Assembly: GCA_024811115.1 (NCBI GenBank)
Contig: JAKOGH010000695.1
Coordinates: 80,027 to 144,026, forward strand
DNA from: Terana coerulea
Taxonomy: Eukaryota; Basidiomycota; Agaricomycetes; Polyporales; Phanerochaetaceae
DNA: 64,000 nucleotides
Direction: 5' to 3'
The notes beneath the pieces were generated by a model. It searched no databases, was not told where the DNA came from, and saw only the letters and a list, made by a program, of their open reading frames with translations. The position numbers and the translations under genes were made by a program. Within the stretch, counting starts at the first letter, position 1; every line of letters starts with the position of its first letter. Positions 44,236 through 56,200 of the stretch are shown in pieces.

Positions 44236-44701
44236 GGCGGCGACCAGAGGTCGGCGACACTCCTCCTCAAGACCTACTTCACCTTCTCCCTCGTCCTCTA
44301 CATCGCCCGCGGCCGCCCGCCGCTGCCCGTCGCCGACTTCTACGCCGCCACGACGCCGCACTCGAGGGCGCACGGCCCGCCGCCCGAGCTCGTCCGCCCC
44401 AAGCCTGCCCCGGGCACGCTCGAGCCGTCGCACACGCCGAACGCGTGGCTCGCGCTCCTGCAGAGCACGCTCGTGCACCCGCAAGACGCAGCGCGCGCTG
44501 CACCACTTTGCCGAAGTCCTTGGCGGGACGCCGCCCGGCCACTTTGGCGAGCTCGGCCTGAATCTTGGGGGCGCGGAGGCGGTTTTGGATGGAACGTTGT
44601 TCGTGCGCGTGGGGGCGCTGACGCAGGAGAGACTGGGATGGATGAGAATGGGAGAGAACCAGGGAGGATGGGACACAGAAGGGTTCTTCAAGAAGGTGTG
44701 A
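44236..44701 (+). pseudogene. Questin-oxidase-like C-terminal fragment
   Basis: The sequence encodes LLLKTYFTFSLVLYIARGRP, PVADFYAATTPHS and SHTPNAWLALLQSTLVHP. After a one-base frame change at about 44485-44500 it continues ALHHFAEVLGGTPPGHFGEL, LDGTLFVRVGALTQERLGWM and GGWDTEGFF to the stop. These blocks match the C-terminal third of the DUF4243 (questin oxidase/AflY-like) family of oxygenases, in order. The remaining two thirds, about 300 residues, are missing upstream, where unrelated sequence follows the F-box-like gene. It is therefore a truncated relic. Full-length members act on aromatic polyketides in secondary metabolism (family knowledge). Confidence 0.75.
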
Positions 44702-45066
44702 ACCTCAAAAAGTGAACATTCGAGCAGTCAGACCTGTTGGATTAGAGCTGTAGCATCAGTATGATCATTTTGAAGTATTGCAGTCGATAATTCCGACGGA
44801 AACTGAGTTTGTGGATGCCAGCGTGAGCATCTAAAAGACAGACGAAGTTGCTGAGGTTCGCTATATGACTCGAGGTGGAAGTTGGGATTCAAGATGCGCA
44901 AGCGCCGTCGCCTTCGTGGCGTCGCTTGGCGCATGACGCTCATCCTCTCATCTTGACCATATCCACTGATGCAGCGAACTTACATAACGAGGAAAGCGCG
45001 GCAAAAGCTCACTTTGTTACTCGCCAAATGATAATTCCACATCCTCAGGTTCTGTGCACAAGCATC
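44702..45066. other. No gene recognised
   Basis: Spacer between the oxidase relic and the second copy of the duplication. Nothing is seen. Confidence 0.4.
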
Positions 45067-46094
45067 TACCGAGAAACGTGTATGTTTTGTCTTGACTCTA
45101 CGCTAAACACCAACTCAGCGGAGTCTCTGTTTTCTAGACCTCGCCCACTCGCCCGCTGCCCTCCCATGAACCTGCTACACCACAAGAACGCTCAAATAGC
45201 CTCGCACATCGTTCCATCACCCCCTAGCACCCCAGACAAAAGCCTGAGGTGCCCAACGAACCATCCCAACTCGTATTACGTCCACTGACGCGCGGTGGCT
45301 GATCCCAGACGTGTGTCAGTGCCATGACGATGGTCACTACATACATGCACGACTAGGGGCGGCGCGGGTCTTCTTGTGGGCGAGAAGGGTATTCGTTGAC
45401 GAAAGGCGACGACGCGATGTGTTGACGCGAGGCAGCTGTCGACGACCGTAAGAGACCGTTCGTCGTTGATTCAAAGCGAGGCTGACGTACCAATGGCAGA
45501 TCAAGTGGCGACCCAAGCCTTCTCCATCCTCCCTCCTTCATCCATCCTCCTCCTAAAACCCGGATGTCTTGATGTCGATGCCGGAACACCGTGCGATATG
45601 CTCGCCCGACTGCGACCGGACGACGGCAGGATACCAGGTACCCAAGAGGGTAGCCCTCCTCGTCTTACGTCCACAGCGACCCGTGTTGTATCCGCCCCCA
45701 GGTGTGTTGTGCCACGCTCTTCGCTGGCACCTGCACATACGACTGGGGGCGGCACGAGGAGTGGGGTAAGCGGGAGAGAGTGCCCTTGGTGGAAGTGGAT
45801 GGTTGATGAGAGGGGACTTTGTTGAGAGTTAGTGACTTGTGGTATGAGTGAACGGTGCGGCTGACTTACTAGTGATGGCTCAAGTGAAGCTAGGTTCGGG
45901 CGGTTGTGGACATTGCCCGGGTCGATGAATGCGGTCTACGTTTTCTGGAGACTATGAGACAGGTGAGGAGCAGCTCGTCGCTCACAGAGCTCAAGGCTTA
46001 CTTCGTGGATACGGCAGCGATGCAGATGGCCTAGCCAGGGCCTTCATATATTTTCATGCTGCCTTGATTATACAATGTTTCTGTTGGACTCTAG

Positions 46095-46175
46095 TCAGCA
46101 CCGAACATTGTCAACAACTAGGCACATGCCAGACTTACTTGGCTCTTGACAACAACAGGAGGAGTCGGAACACAT
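46095..46175 (-). CDS. Cys-rich micro-ORF, copy B (candidate)
   Basis: Same 26-codon ORF as copy A with two residue changes (SKSGMC for SKSDKC) and a synonymous Cys codon change. The alternative 58 bp intron and its junctions are kept, giving an identical 28-residue spliced product. TATA box at 46272-46279. Confidence 0.3.
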   Translation of the reverse strand: MCSDSSCCCQEPSKSGMCLVVDNVRC

Positions 46176-46271
46176 TGGTAACCCGCCAGGAGGCCTTGGT
46201 GTTGATGACTTGCTGGAGTTGTCGTGGAAGGAGAGAGAGCTGCTCTGGGGGAAAGCGAACCAGGAGCCTAG

Positions 46272-46279
46272 TTTATATA
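46272..46279 (-). promoter_or_regulatory. TATA box, copy B
   Basis: TATATAAA on the minus strand, positioned as in copy A. Confidence 0.5.
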
Positions 46280-46395
46280 TCCACGGAGGCTGACCTTAGG
46301 CTGTTGAACGGCGCTTGAGCTTGGGCTTCGATGGCAGCAGGCGGGAGATCGCGAGCCGTATTTGGACACCTTCCTAATTTAGGTCGACGCCACCG

Positions 46396-46741
46396 TTTAA
46401 ATTGCTGGACGGTTAGCCTCCGCTCTGTGTCTACCATAAGGTATAAGCATCTGTACGGGATAGAGTGAATTGGCCGTGGTCAAATCGCAAAGATACGTAA
46501 GGTGGACTCGAGAATTCTGAATACATTCTCTTGGCATGGTGTCAATACTTGGCCAATACATACAAAAATATGTTACTAAAGGCTGGTCAGGAGCAAAGCA
46601 TGCTGTGATCCTAGCGATATTCGCAGGGCTACACAACTCTGACAACACATAATACAACATCGCGAGATACAACCCACTGTTCGTAAGTGGTATGTCATAT
46701 TTTTGGGGGGATATCGAACTGGGTATAGTAAATCGGCTGGT
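46396..46741. other. 3' flank of amylase gene
   Basis: No gene is seen. The end of the duplication and the 3' untranslated region of the amylase gene lie here. Confidence 0.4.
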
Positions 46742-48965
46742 TTATCGCCAGCTGCTGCTGATCGTCGTCGTGCCCGACGCACCCGTCGTCGCCGCACGGT
46801 TCGGGTCCGACTCCCACACGACGCTGCCGTCCGTCTCTTTGCGGATGAACTTGTACGTGAACGCCGTGTTGGGCGGCAGCGAGACCGACACGGTCCACGT
46901 CGGGTAGCTCGCCGAGGACAGCGCGATCTAGGAGGCACGTCAGATGAGCATACGAAGCAGCGAGCGGTGCAGTCGAAACACTTACAGCGCTGCTGGGGTT
47001 CCACGAGCCGAGCTGGGAGATGCTGCCCACCAAAAAGATGTTCTGTATCCGGCGCGCAGTCAGCGACCCATGTAGCGACAAAGACGACAGCGAGCACGTA
47101 CCTCGCCAAACGTCGTCGTCGCCGTCTCCGCAAAGTTGACCGTGACACTCGAGCCGCTGCTCGAACCACCGCCACTGCTGGTGCCGCTGCCGCTCCCCGT
47201 GCCGGTGGCGCCGACATGGATGGCAATGGCGCTGCGCGCGGGCACGGTGGCGGTGAAGGACCCGCCGGACACGGTGAAGGACGAGCCCGTGCATTTTCCA
47301 GAGGAGACCGCGCCGCTAACCACGTCGCAGAACGTGCCGGCGGGCAGCGAGGTCGCGAAGGTCGCGGTCCAGGCAGAGTCGGCGTTGTTGATCGCCACGA
47401 AGCCGAGCGCACCTGTCACCCCAGTCAGCCACCATTGCGCAGCGAATGGAGAGGAGACGCACCTCGTCCGAACGCGATCTGCTCCGACTGCGGCGAGACC
47501 CAGTTGGTGAGCGCCGCCGAGCCGACGGCGTTGCGGAAGCCGACCATGCCCGCGAAGGCGACCCAGCGGTGCTGGCAGAGCCACCCGTTCTCGCCGCCAG
47601 TGCCGCTGCACGTGCCTGCGCCGCCGTTTGGCGCGCCGGCGTCCATGTCGCTGAAGCTGTAGGAGGAGAGCACGGTCGGCGTGCCGTAGGGGTGCGCGAG
47701 CGAGAAGATCGTAGCGGTGACGTAGGTGTTCGATGCGGCGTTGTAGTTCAGCGCATTGCCGTTCTGCGTGTGGCATTCAGCACAAGTGTAGGATGCAAGT
47801 AGGGAAGGGAGGTACTAACCCGCTCCGTGTCGTGGTTCGTGACAAAGACGTTAGCCGAGGTGCCGGGGACCCAGCCTTGGTTGTCTAGGTTCTGCAGATT
47901 GGAGATTCCGCCGCCCGAGAACGCGTTCTTGACCGCGGATGTGTAGCGGAATTCCTGCACGTCGCCAATGGAGACGTACTCGTTCGGCGTGATTGGCTCT
48001 CCCGAGCCGAAGATGACCTCCTGTGTGATGTACGGCTTGGTAGTGAACCGCGAGACGATGTTAGTGAGGTCCGTGCTGGCAATGTCTACGGATGGATGTG
48101 AGTAAGGGGTAGAGGAATTTGTGGTGGGATGGAACATACGCTTGGCTGCGTCCAAACGCAGACCGTCGACGCCTAACGAGAACAAGTCGTTCGCGTACTG
48201 GGCAAGCCGAGCTCTGACGTGTTCGGTCTCGGTGGCCAGACTATTTACAGGTCAGTATATACGACAGAACTCACGGAAATACTGAACCACTCACTCAGCA
48301 AGGTTCTCCAGCTCACATGTCTGAACCTCCTGCCTGTTGTCGTAGTTCACAATGTCATCGCCTGGTTCCAAACCACAGTGGTGGAAGTCGCCGTTGTCTG
48401 TCCACGTCACAGCAGGATAGCTGTAGTGCGTGTACGAGTCGCCCGCCGTGCCGCTGCCGCTGTCCGAGCCGGTCATGTGGTTGAAAAGTGTATCTGCGCG
48501 CGTTTGCTATCAGCATAGCATCACAGATGAGTGAGCTAAACTGACTGACCGGCAATGACCCGAACGCCTGCAGCGTGGCAGGTGGTGATCATGCTGGAGA
48601 ACTGAGCGCGGTTTCCTCGCTTCGAGGTCAAAGTGTATGACACGGGCTGGTAGTCCGTCCACCATTGATCGCCCGTGACGTGTTCTTGCGGCGGACTCGC
48701 TGTGACGCAGTCAAGTCAGTAACAAAGTATCAGATAAATATAACAGGGGTTGCCCACTCTGAACGAAGCCGTAGCCAGCGGGGCCGAGGAAGTTGGTGCA
48801 CTCGGAGGCGATGCTGTCCCATGTCCACTCGAACATCTGCGCGATGACCGTGTTAGTACCCGAGGGCGCGCGAGCTGTCAGAGGTGCAGAGTTTGGCGTC
48901 GGCAACGCTGCGACGAGCGACGCCAGGGCGGCGAGCCTGGCGAACTGGAGTCCGAAGTTGGCCAT
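46742..48965 (-). CDS. Secreted GH13 alpha-amylase with CBM20
   Basis: Nine exons (48965-48758, 48699-48550, 48493-48295, 48240-48140, 48085-47820, 47763-47463, 47412-47102, 47042-46986, 46927-46742) with introns of 50-60 bp join in frame to 592 residues. The enzyme cleaves alpha-1,4 bonds in starch outside the cell. A signal peptide opens the protein ([20 protein letters not shown]). GH13 landmarks follow: [13 protein letters not shown], then DTLFNHM, the nucleophile region [12 protein letters not shown], the acid region ITQEVIF, and the transition-state region [11 protein letters not shown]-terminal beta domain, a Gly/Ser linker, and a CBM20 starch-binding domain follow ([45 protein letters not shown]). 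No lesion is visible. The short CBM20 exon (57 bp) is confirmed by phase on both sides. A TATA box lies upstream at 49046-49051. Confidence 0.95.
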
Positions 48966-49045
48966 GGCGAGCGGAGAGAACCTGGAGGTACGGGGGGAGT
49001 AGAGAGTCAAACGACGCTGCTGTCCAACGACCGCATCCCGAGCTC

Positions 49046-49051
49046 TTTATA
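49046..49051 (-). promoter_or_regulatory. Amylase TATA box
   Basis: TATAAA (within GTATAAAGAG) on the minus strand, about 80 bp upstream of the amylase ATG, a normal fungal spacing. Confidence 0.65.
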
Positions 49052-50212
49052 CTGCAGCGGGAGCTCGGACGTCCTGTCGCGTTCCGAAGTCACAACACAA
49101 GGCTCGGAACGACATGTGCTGAGCACACGGAGTGAGCCAATAATACCCTCCCTAGGCACACTCCGTTGACTTCCGAGGGCAAAGTTACGCCCTCCGTGCA
49201 ATGGTGACGGGGGCACGGGGGGTGTTGGCATGTGGCAGCACTTGCATCCCGATCGCATCACAGCCAATGACCCGTCTGCGCAGAACAAACTCAGACTCGC
49301 GGTAGAAAAGATGGCGAACGCACGTCACGAGCGAGATGGGCGCATGCTCCATAACAACGCAAATTGGACGAGAATGTCAGGGCGAGCTCGAACATGCCCG
49401 GTCGGTGCTGAACGGGGTCACCGAGCGGCCGCCACGAAATATCGGACGGTGATATCGATGTGAACCCGTGGCTGGGCTGACCGCCTTGGGATCGCCGTCG
49501 CTGTTCCAATCCGTGCTGGCTTAGCGTTGTTGCTTAACCGTTCCTAAACGGCCATTGGCCAGAGTTAATTTGGGCGAAGACTAGCACATGCTAAGGTTTG
49601 CCTGAGTCCGGGGTGGCGCAGCAGTCTGCGGACTTAACCAACAGCATCGCGCGATCAGAAGCGCGGGCGAACGCATTGGGCGAGTCATATGTCCGCTGCA
49701 GAAGCCTTCAGGTCGGTCGGGGTTGAAGTTGCTATGCAGAAGCATGCAGATGTGGGGCTGACCGCCACAAGGTCAAAGACTTCTCACAGGCGCCTACCTG
49801 TGTCTCAAGATTCGGTGCCGGTGCTCCCGGGCGGTTCGCCCTAAATCACCGTGCGACACTCATATACGCCTGCAGTTTCAGGAGCTCAGAAATTCACTCG
49901 GAAGGCTCAGAGAGGCAGCTGAAACATACCAAGGTGCCTGATGACGCAGATGAGATGATCCCCCACAAAGACGATCCCCCACGGGCTTTGGGGCTGCACG
50001 TAGATCAGAGCGAAATGAAGCGTCGATTTTGATTTAGTACAACTATCAAGATATTGTGTGATTTGTTCTTATACATTTGCTATTTGCTTCAGTGTTGTAG
50101 GTCCATTATGCGTGCAGGATGACGACGATAGTGCGATGCGGGGTGCGTGATATTTACTTTTCAGAAAAGTGGGGTGAGATAAGTGAGATGCTTTTGGGGG
50201 CCGGCGGGATGC
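49052..50212. other. Intergenic, amylase promoter side and URA2 3' flank
   Basis: No gene recognised. It includes the rest of the amylase promoter and the 3' untranslated region of the pyr gene. The longest ORFs are under 100 codons and lack domains. Confidence 0.4.
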
Positions 50213-53200
50213 CTATCCAAGGACGCTCGCGAGCAGGGCCATGCGGACCTACGGAACAAATAGGTAAACAACCGGTTACGTATGTAACGCAAAAACATAC
50301 GAAGAGGCCGTAGCGCATCTGGCGGAAGTAGGCCGCCCGGCGAGAGTCAAAGTCGACCTCGGGATCGATTTCTGCATTCCATCAGTCTCAATTTACTAAT
50401 GCGATAGGTGTGATACAACGTACCGTTGACCCTGGGAAGAGGGTGCATGACGATCATGTCCTCCTTCGCGCGCGCGAGGATGGAATGGTCCACGCGATAT
50501 GCGTCCTTGACGGCCAGCCATTCCGCCTCATTCGCGAAACGCTCCTTCTGGATCCGTGTAACGTACAGCACGTCCGTCTCGGCGAGCACCTCCTCGAGCG
50601 ACTCGCACTGCGTCACTTGGACACCAGCGCGGCGCGCTGCTGAGACGACAGAGGGTGGCATGGCGAGCGATGCGGGCGCGACGAAGTTGAGGCGCACGCT
50701 GTACATGCACAGCAGAGTGACCAGGCTGTGAACGGTCCGACCGTTCTTGAGGTCGCCCAAGAGGGTGATCGTGCGGCCATTAACGGTGCCTAACTCCGAA
50801 CGGATGGTGTAGACATCGAGGAGAGCCTAAAATTCAGGTTGAGTCGCCTTGACCGGATAACTGAAGGAATGCTGTCTTACCTGGGTAGGATGCTCCCCGA
50901 TACCATCTCCGGCGTTGATGATAGGCACGGGGAGAACTTGGCCGCAGTCTGCGAGCTGCCTACGTCGGGGTGGCGAATCACGATGCCGTCCGCATAGCAA
51001 ACAAGCGTACGGATGGTGTCCGGCAGCGTCTCACCCTTGAGCACGGACGACTGGTCCACATGTACGGCGACGACCTCGCCGCCGCAGCGCTTCATCGCCG
51101 CGTCGAACGAAGACGACGTGCGTGTCGACGGTTCGTAGAACACCGTCGCGAGCACCTTGCCGCGCAGCACGTCGAGCGCGCCGCTCCGCTCCACCGCGAG
51201 CTGCATCTCGTGCGCGAGCGCGAACAGGTCGTGGATGTCCTTGTGCGTGAACTGTTTCACGGACAGGATGTGCTTGCGGTGGTATGCGGGGTGCCGCGGC
51301 ACCTGCGGGGCGATCAAGGGGCCGTACGACGGCGCCAAGATGGGCAGGTGCTCGCTGGGGCGCGACGAGCTCGCAACGAGGCTCGTCAGATCCGGCCTCT
51401 GCGCCGCGCCGACCGACGGCGCCCTGTCTTTGGCGGGGTGCACGATGATGGTGCTCGACACATCGCGGCCCATCGGACTCGACGCGAGCGTGCCGTCCAG
51501 GAACGCAGTCTGTCCATGAACAAGCACGCGGTGGACCGCACCGTCAAAGACGCGCGCCTCCGCTGCAGACCAAGCCTTCGTCTTGCGTCCGGTGCTTGAG
51601 CCGTGGGTTTTTCTCCCGATGACGACCTCGACGTGGGTATGCGCCTGATCTGGAAGCCCAAATATGCGCACGGGATTGTCGTGCAAGACGTAGCTGAATA
51701 TCCTTTAGGGCGATTCTTCCCTCCGAGACGGCGGTCAGAAGGAGAGGAAGTGTCTCCTCGACACCCGACCATGCACTCGCGTCCTTGCCGAGGGCCTTGG
51801 CGAGGCGGAAAGGGACACTGCCAGTGGAGAACGCATCAATCGTATCCAAGTTCTTCCAGAGCGCAGCCTGGTCCTCAGCGCTAGGGGAGGCAGTCGACGC
51901 CGCCATACTGCTCGCGCGTGAAGAAGAGCGCGTAGACAGAGACGTCACACGTGACGTTTAGCTGCTTGCCCTTGCTGAGGGCGATGAGCAGCAGATCTTC
52001 CTTGGTCTGGACGTCCGTGATGTGCACTGAGCGGTTGTGCAGACCCGCCAAGAAAGAGCACAGGGGCGAGACCGGCGCCCTTCGCGCCAGTGACGATCAG
52101 CTTGTTCGAGGGCCATGCAGCGAAGTGCGCTGCCAGGCCAGCCATGTCCGTGAAATCGGAGGGAATGAAGAGCGACTTCGCGTCCGCTTGTATCTCCTCG
52201 TCTAGCGCGCCAACGTTCGATGGTGTCGCCGTAATGCTAAGTGCGTAGTTGCAATATGAGCCCTGCGCGATGTTGCCGCGGACCACTTCGAAAGACTTCT
52301 GGTCGGCGATTGAACTGCTTTCGCTGACAGGCAGGACCAATGCTGTGGAGAAACCGCCACTAATCGACGCCTTGGTGGCCTCGACGAAGTCGGCGGGGGT
52401 GACGTCGGTGAGCCCAGGCACGAATGCGGCAACATTGACGAGTCCAGGGAGGGTGTACGTGTTGTGCGACGTCTTGAAGTCGATAGGCGAGACGTCCAGA
52501 GGCAGGCGGCGCACCAGGCCCTCAATGAGGATTTTCGCGCATTTGACGTTGGTGATCAGCGGAACGGCGAAGTCGACGGCCATGCGACGCGTGCGGTATC
52601 CCTTGCTGGCGTAGCTGGCAGGACGACGGAAGTGGTTCTTCGACGGCAAGTTGATGTACATGTCAATGAGGTTGTTCGCCAGATGCTGAGTGAGCGAGTA
52701 CTCTGACTTCTGTGCGTCGACGCTATCCTCCGGAAGGGTTTCGAGGTACTGTTCATGATTTTAGCATGTGGTGATTTGTATAAAGCGTGATCCTTACCTT
52801 GCAAGGAATGTTGTGCTCAGTCAAGAAGTCGGCAGTACCAGCTGTGGCGAAGATCTCATAGCCAGCGGCGTGAAGTTTCTGGACAGACGGCAGTAGCTCG
52901 AGCTTCTCCTTGAAACCACCGATAGAGAACAAGATGTTCTTCTTGGGCAGAACAATACCAGTAGAGATGAGAGCCTTGATGTACGCTTCGTACTTGTCGT
53001 GGCCGAAACAAGCAACCTCTCCAGTCGACGCCATCTCAACACCAAGAACGGGGTCGGCGCCGGACAGACGGCTGAAGCTGAACTGCGGCACCTTGACACC
53101 AACATAGTCGGCCGCCAGGCCAAGATCGGGGTACGCCTCCACAGGCATGCCGAGCATGACCTTCGTAGCCATCTCGATCGCGTCTACACCGGTAACTTTG

Positions 53201-56200
53201 GAAACGAACGGGAAGGACCGCGCCGCGCGGAGGTTGCACTCGATGACCTTGATCTCGTTATCCTTCGCGATGAACTGGATATTGTACGGGCCCGTCACGT
53301 TGAGCGCGTTACCAATCTTCGCCGTCGCTTCCTCAATCTGCTTAACGGTTTTGGGGTCGAGATCCTGCGGTGGATGAATGAGGGTGGCGTCGCCGGAGTG
53401 CACGCCGGCGTTCTCCACGTGCTCGGAGATGTAGTGCATGATCATCTGCCCGTCCTTCGCGACCGCGTCCATCTCGATCTCCTTCGCGCCCTCGATGTAC
53501 TTGGTGATCACGACCGGGTGCTCGCGCGAGACGGCGGTGGCTTGCGTGAGATAGCCCTGCAGATCATCGGGGCCGAAGACGACGTTCATGGCTGCGCCGG
53601 AGAGGACATACGAAGGGCGGACCAGCACGGGGTAGCCGACGTTGTCGCAGAACGTCGAGGCTTCCTCGAAGCTGGAGAGCTCCTTCCACTTCGGCTGGTC
53701 GACGCCAATTTCGTCGAGGAGACGAGAGAATTTGTACCTGTTCTCGGCGGTGTCGATCATCTCGGGCGAGGTACCATAGATCTTGACGTTCTGGCGGTAT
53801 AGTGGAAGCGCGATGTTGTTCGGGGTCTGACCACCCATGGAAAGAATGATACCGCGAGAGCTTTCGACGTCGTAGATGTCCAGAATCGTCTCCAAACTGA
53901 TGTTTTCGAAGTACAGGCGGTCAGCCTCGTCGTAGTCGGTACTGACAGTCTCCGGATTGTAGTTCACCATGACAGTCGGGAGGCCATTGTCGCGGAGAGT
54001 ACGGATAGCGCGCACCGCGCACCAGTCGAACTCGACAGACGAGCCAATGCGGTATACACCAGAGCCGAGCACTATGACTCCGCGGTCGTTGAAGGTGACG
54101 TCGTGTTCGACAGCGTTGTACGTGGTATACAGGTAATTGGTGAACGCGGGGAACTCGGCGGCGACGGTGTCGATCTGCTTGACAAAGGGTGCGATAGCGT
54201 ACTCTTGACGAAGTCGGCGAACAGCAAGCTCGGTCGAGCCCATGCACTGAGCCAACAGGCGGTCGGAGAAGCCAAGCTGCTTCGCTTGACGCAGAGTGGA
54301 GGCGCTGATGACAGAGACGTTGTTGGAACTAAGAGACGGTGAGCAAGGGCGGAGTGTTGAGAGGAGAAAGAACTCACGAAAGTGAGACTTCTGTCTTATA
54401 GATGGCCTCTAGCTTCCTCAAGAACCACTTGTCAATATTGGTCATTTGCCAGATCTTGTCAACGGAGTAACCACGGTGGAAGGCGGTGGAGATGGCGAAA
54501 ATACGCTTGTCAGTGGGATTGACAAGCTCCTCATCGATGTCCTCCACAAAGTCATTCTTGAACGCATTTAAGCCAGTGTTTGATCGGATTAGGTGAGGGA
54601 GCATGAAATACCTTTGCGAATCCAGCAAACGAGTCGTCAATGGCGCGGATAGCCTTCTGGATGGTCTCTTCAAATGTACGACCAATACTCATGACCTCGC
54701 CAACGGACTTCATGCTACTACTCAGCAGCGGGCTGACGCGGCTGAACTTCTTCAAATCCCAGCGGGGGATCTTGACGACTACGTAGTCCAAGCTGGGCTC
54801 AAAGCACGCGCTCGTGACTTTCGTCACCGAATTCTTGATCGCATTGAGCGGGATGCCGAGGCCCAGCTTCGCGGCGATGAAAGCGAGCGGGTAGCCGGTG
54901 GCCTTGGACGCTAGCGCGGACGAACGCGAAAGACGGGCGTTGACCTCGATGATGCAGTACTCCTTCGACGTCGGGTTGAGGGCGTACTGAATGTTGCATT
55001 CTCCGACGACGCCTAAGTGCCGAATGACGTTGATCGCAGTCGTACGGAGCATGTTGTAATCGGCGTCGGAGAGCGTCTGGGAAGGGGCGACGACAATTGA
55101 GTCTCCAGTGTGGATACCGAGAGGGTCGAAATTCTGGTAAATGGCATGTTAGACTCGTTTTTGTGTGCCAAAAAGGTACAACGCAGCTTACCTCCATGTT
55201 ACAGACAGTGATACAGTTATCCCTACAGTCACGGACAACTTCATACTCAATCTCCTTCCAGCCTTTCATACTCTTCTCAACGAGGACCTGCGGGCTGGTC
55301 GCAAACGCCTTACTGCAAAGCGCCTTGAGTTGCTCGTCTGTCTGCGCAAATCCGGAGCCAAGTCCCCCGAGCGCGTACGCAGCGCGAACGATGACGGGGT
55401 AGCCGATAGCGTTCGCAGCCGCGACCGCCTCCTCCTGAGTCGTAGCAGTGCTCGACTCCGCGCACTTCTCGCCGATCTGTGCCATCGCGCCCGCGAACAG
55501 CTCGCGGTCCTCCGTCGTAATAACGGTCTGGATTGGTGTCCCGAGGACCTTGCATCCGAGGCTCTCGAACTCGTCCTTGAGCTTGATGCCGACGTTGAGC
55601 GCCGTCTGCCCGCCAAACGTGACGTAGATCCCGTCCGGCTTCTCGTACTGGATGATCTTCCGCACGGACTCCGGCGTAACGGGCAAGAAGTAGACTTTGT
55701 CCGCGAGGCCCTTCGACGTCGCGATCGTCGCGATGTTCGGGTTGACGAGGATGGTGTAGATGCCCTCCCCCTTCAGCGCCTTGATCGCCTGCGAGCCAGA
55801 GTAGTCAAACTCGCCGGCCTGGCCGATAGACAAGCCTCCGGAACCAAGAATAAGGACCTTCTCGACGTTGACGCGCGGAGTGCGTTTCTCGTTATCTTCC
55901 TTTTTGCCACCGGGCATAGTAATAGGGACGAGTGTGTTCGTGTTCGCGCAGTCGACGATGTTCTGGATGAAGACGTCGAAGAGAAACTCCGTGTCACGAG
56001 GTCCGGGAGTCGACTCGGGATGGAACTGAACGGAGAAGAAGGGCTTGTCCACGCAGTAGATACCTTCGTTGGACTCGTCGTTCGCGTTATGGAAAAGCTC
56101 CTTCCAGCCCTCTGGCAACGTCGCAGTGTCGACCTGATAACCGTGGTTCTGCGAGGTGATGTAGCAGCGGCCGCTGAGCGCGTCCGTGCAAGGAATGTTG

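Larger units (their letters stand above)
45067..46395. repeat. Segmental duplication, copy B
   Basis: Direct repeat of 39705-41035. The minus-strand ORF corresponding to 39855-40277 is shorter here. A second TATATAA box of copy A (about 40481-40487, minus) has become cataccac in this copy, while the first TATA box is kept. Confidence 0.8.

Noticed and set aside
47060..47776. Long alternative-frame ORFs opposite and across the amylase exons
   Set aside because: They are shadows of GC-rich coding sequence; the amylase reading frame with nine exons accounts for the region.
49600..49680. tRNA gene (ggtggcgcagcagt...)
   Set aside because: A box-A-like start is present, but there is no convincing B box or cloverleaf pairing.
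52753..54255. Second CPSase half as a separate gene
   Set aside because: Phases of flanking introns join it exactly to exons on both sides, so it is one exon of the pyr gene.
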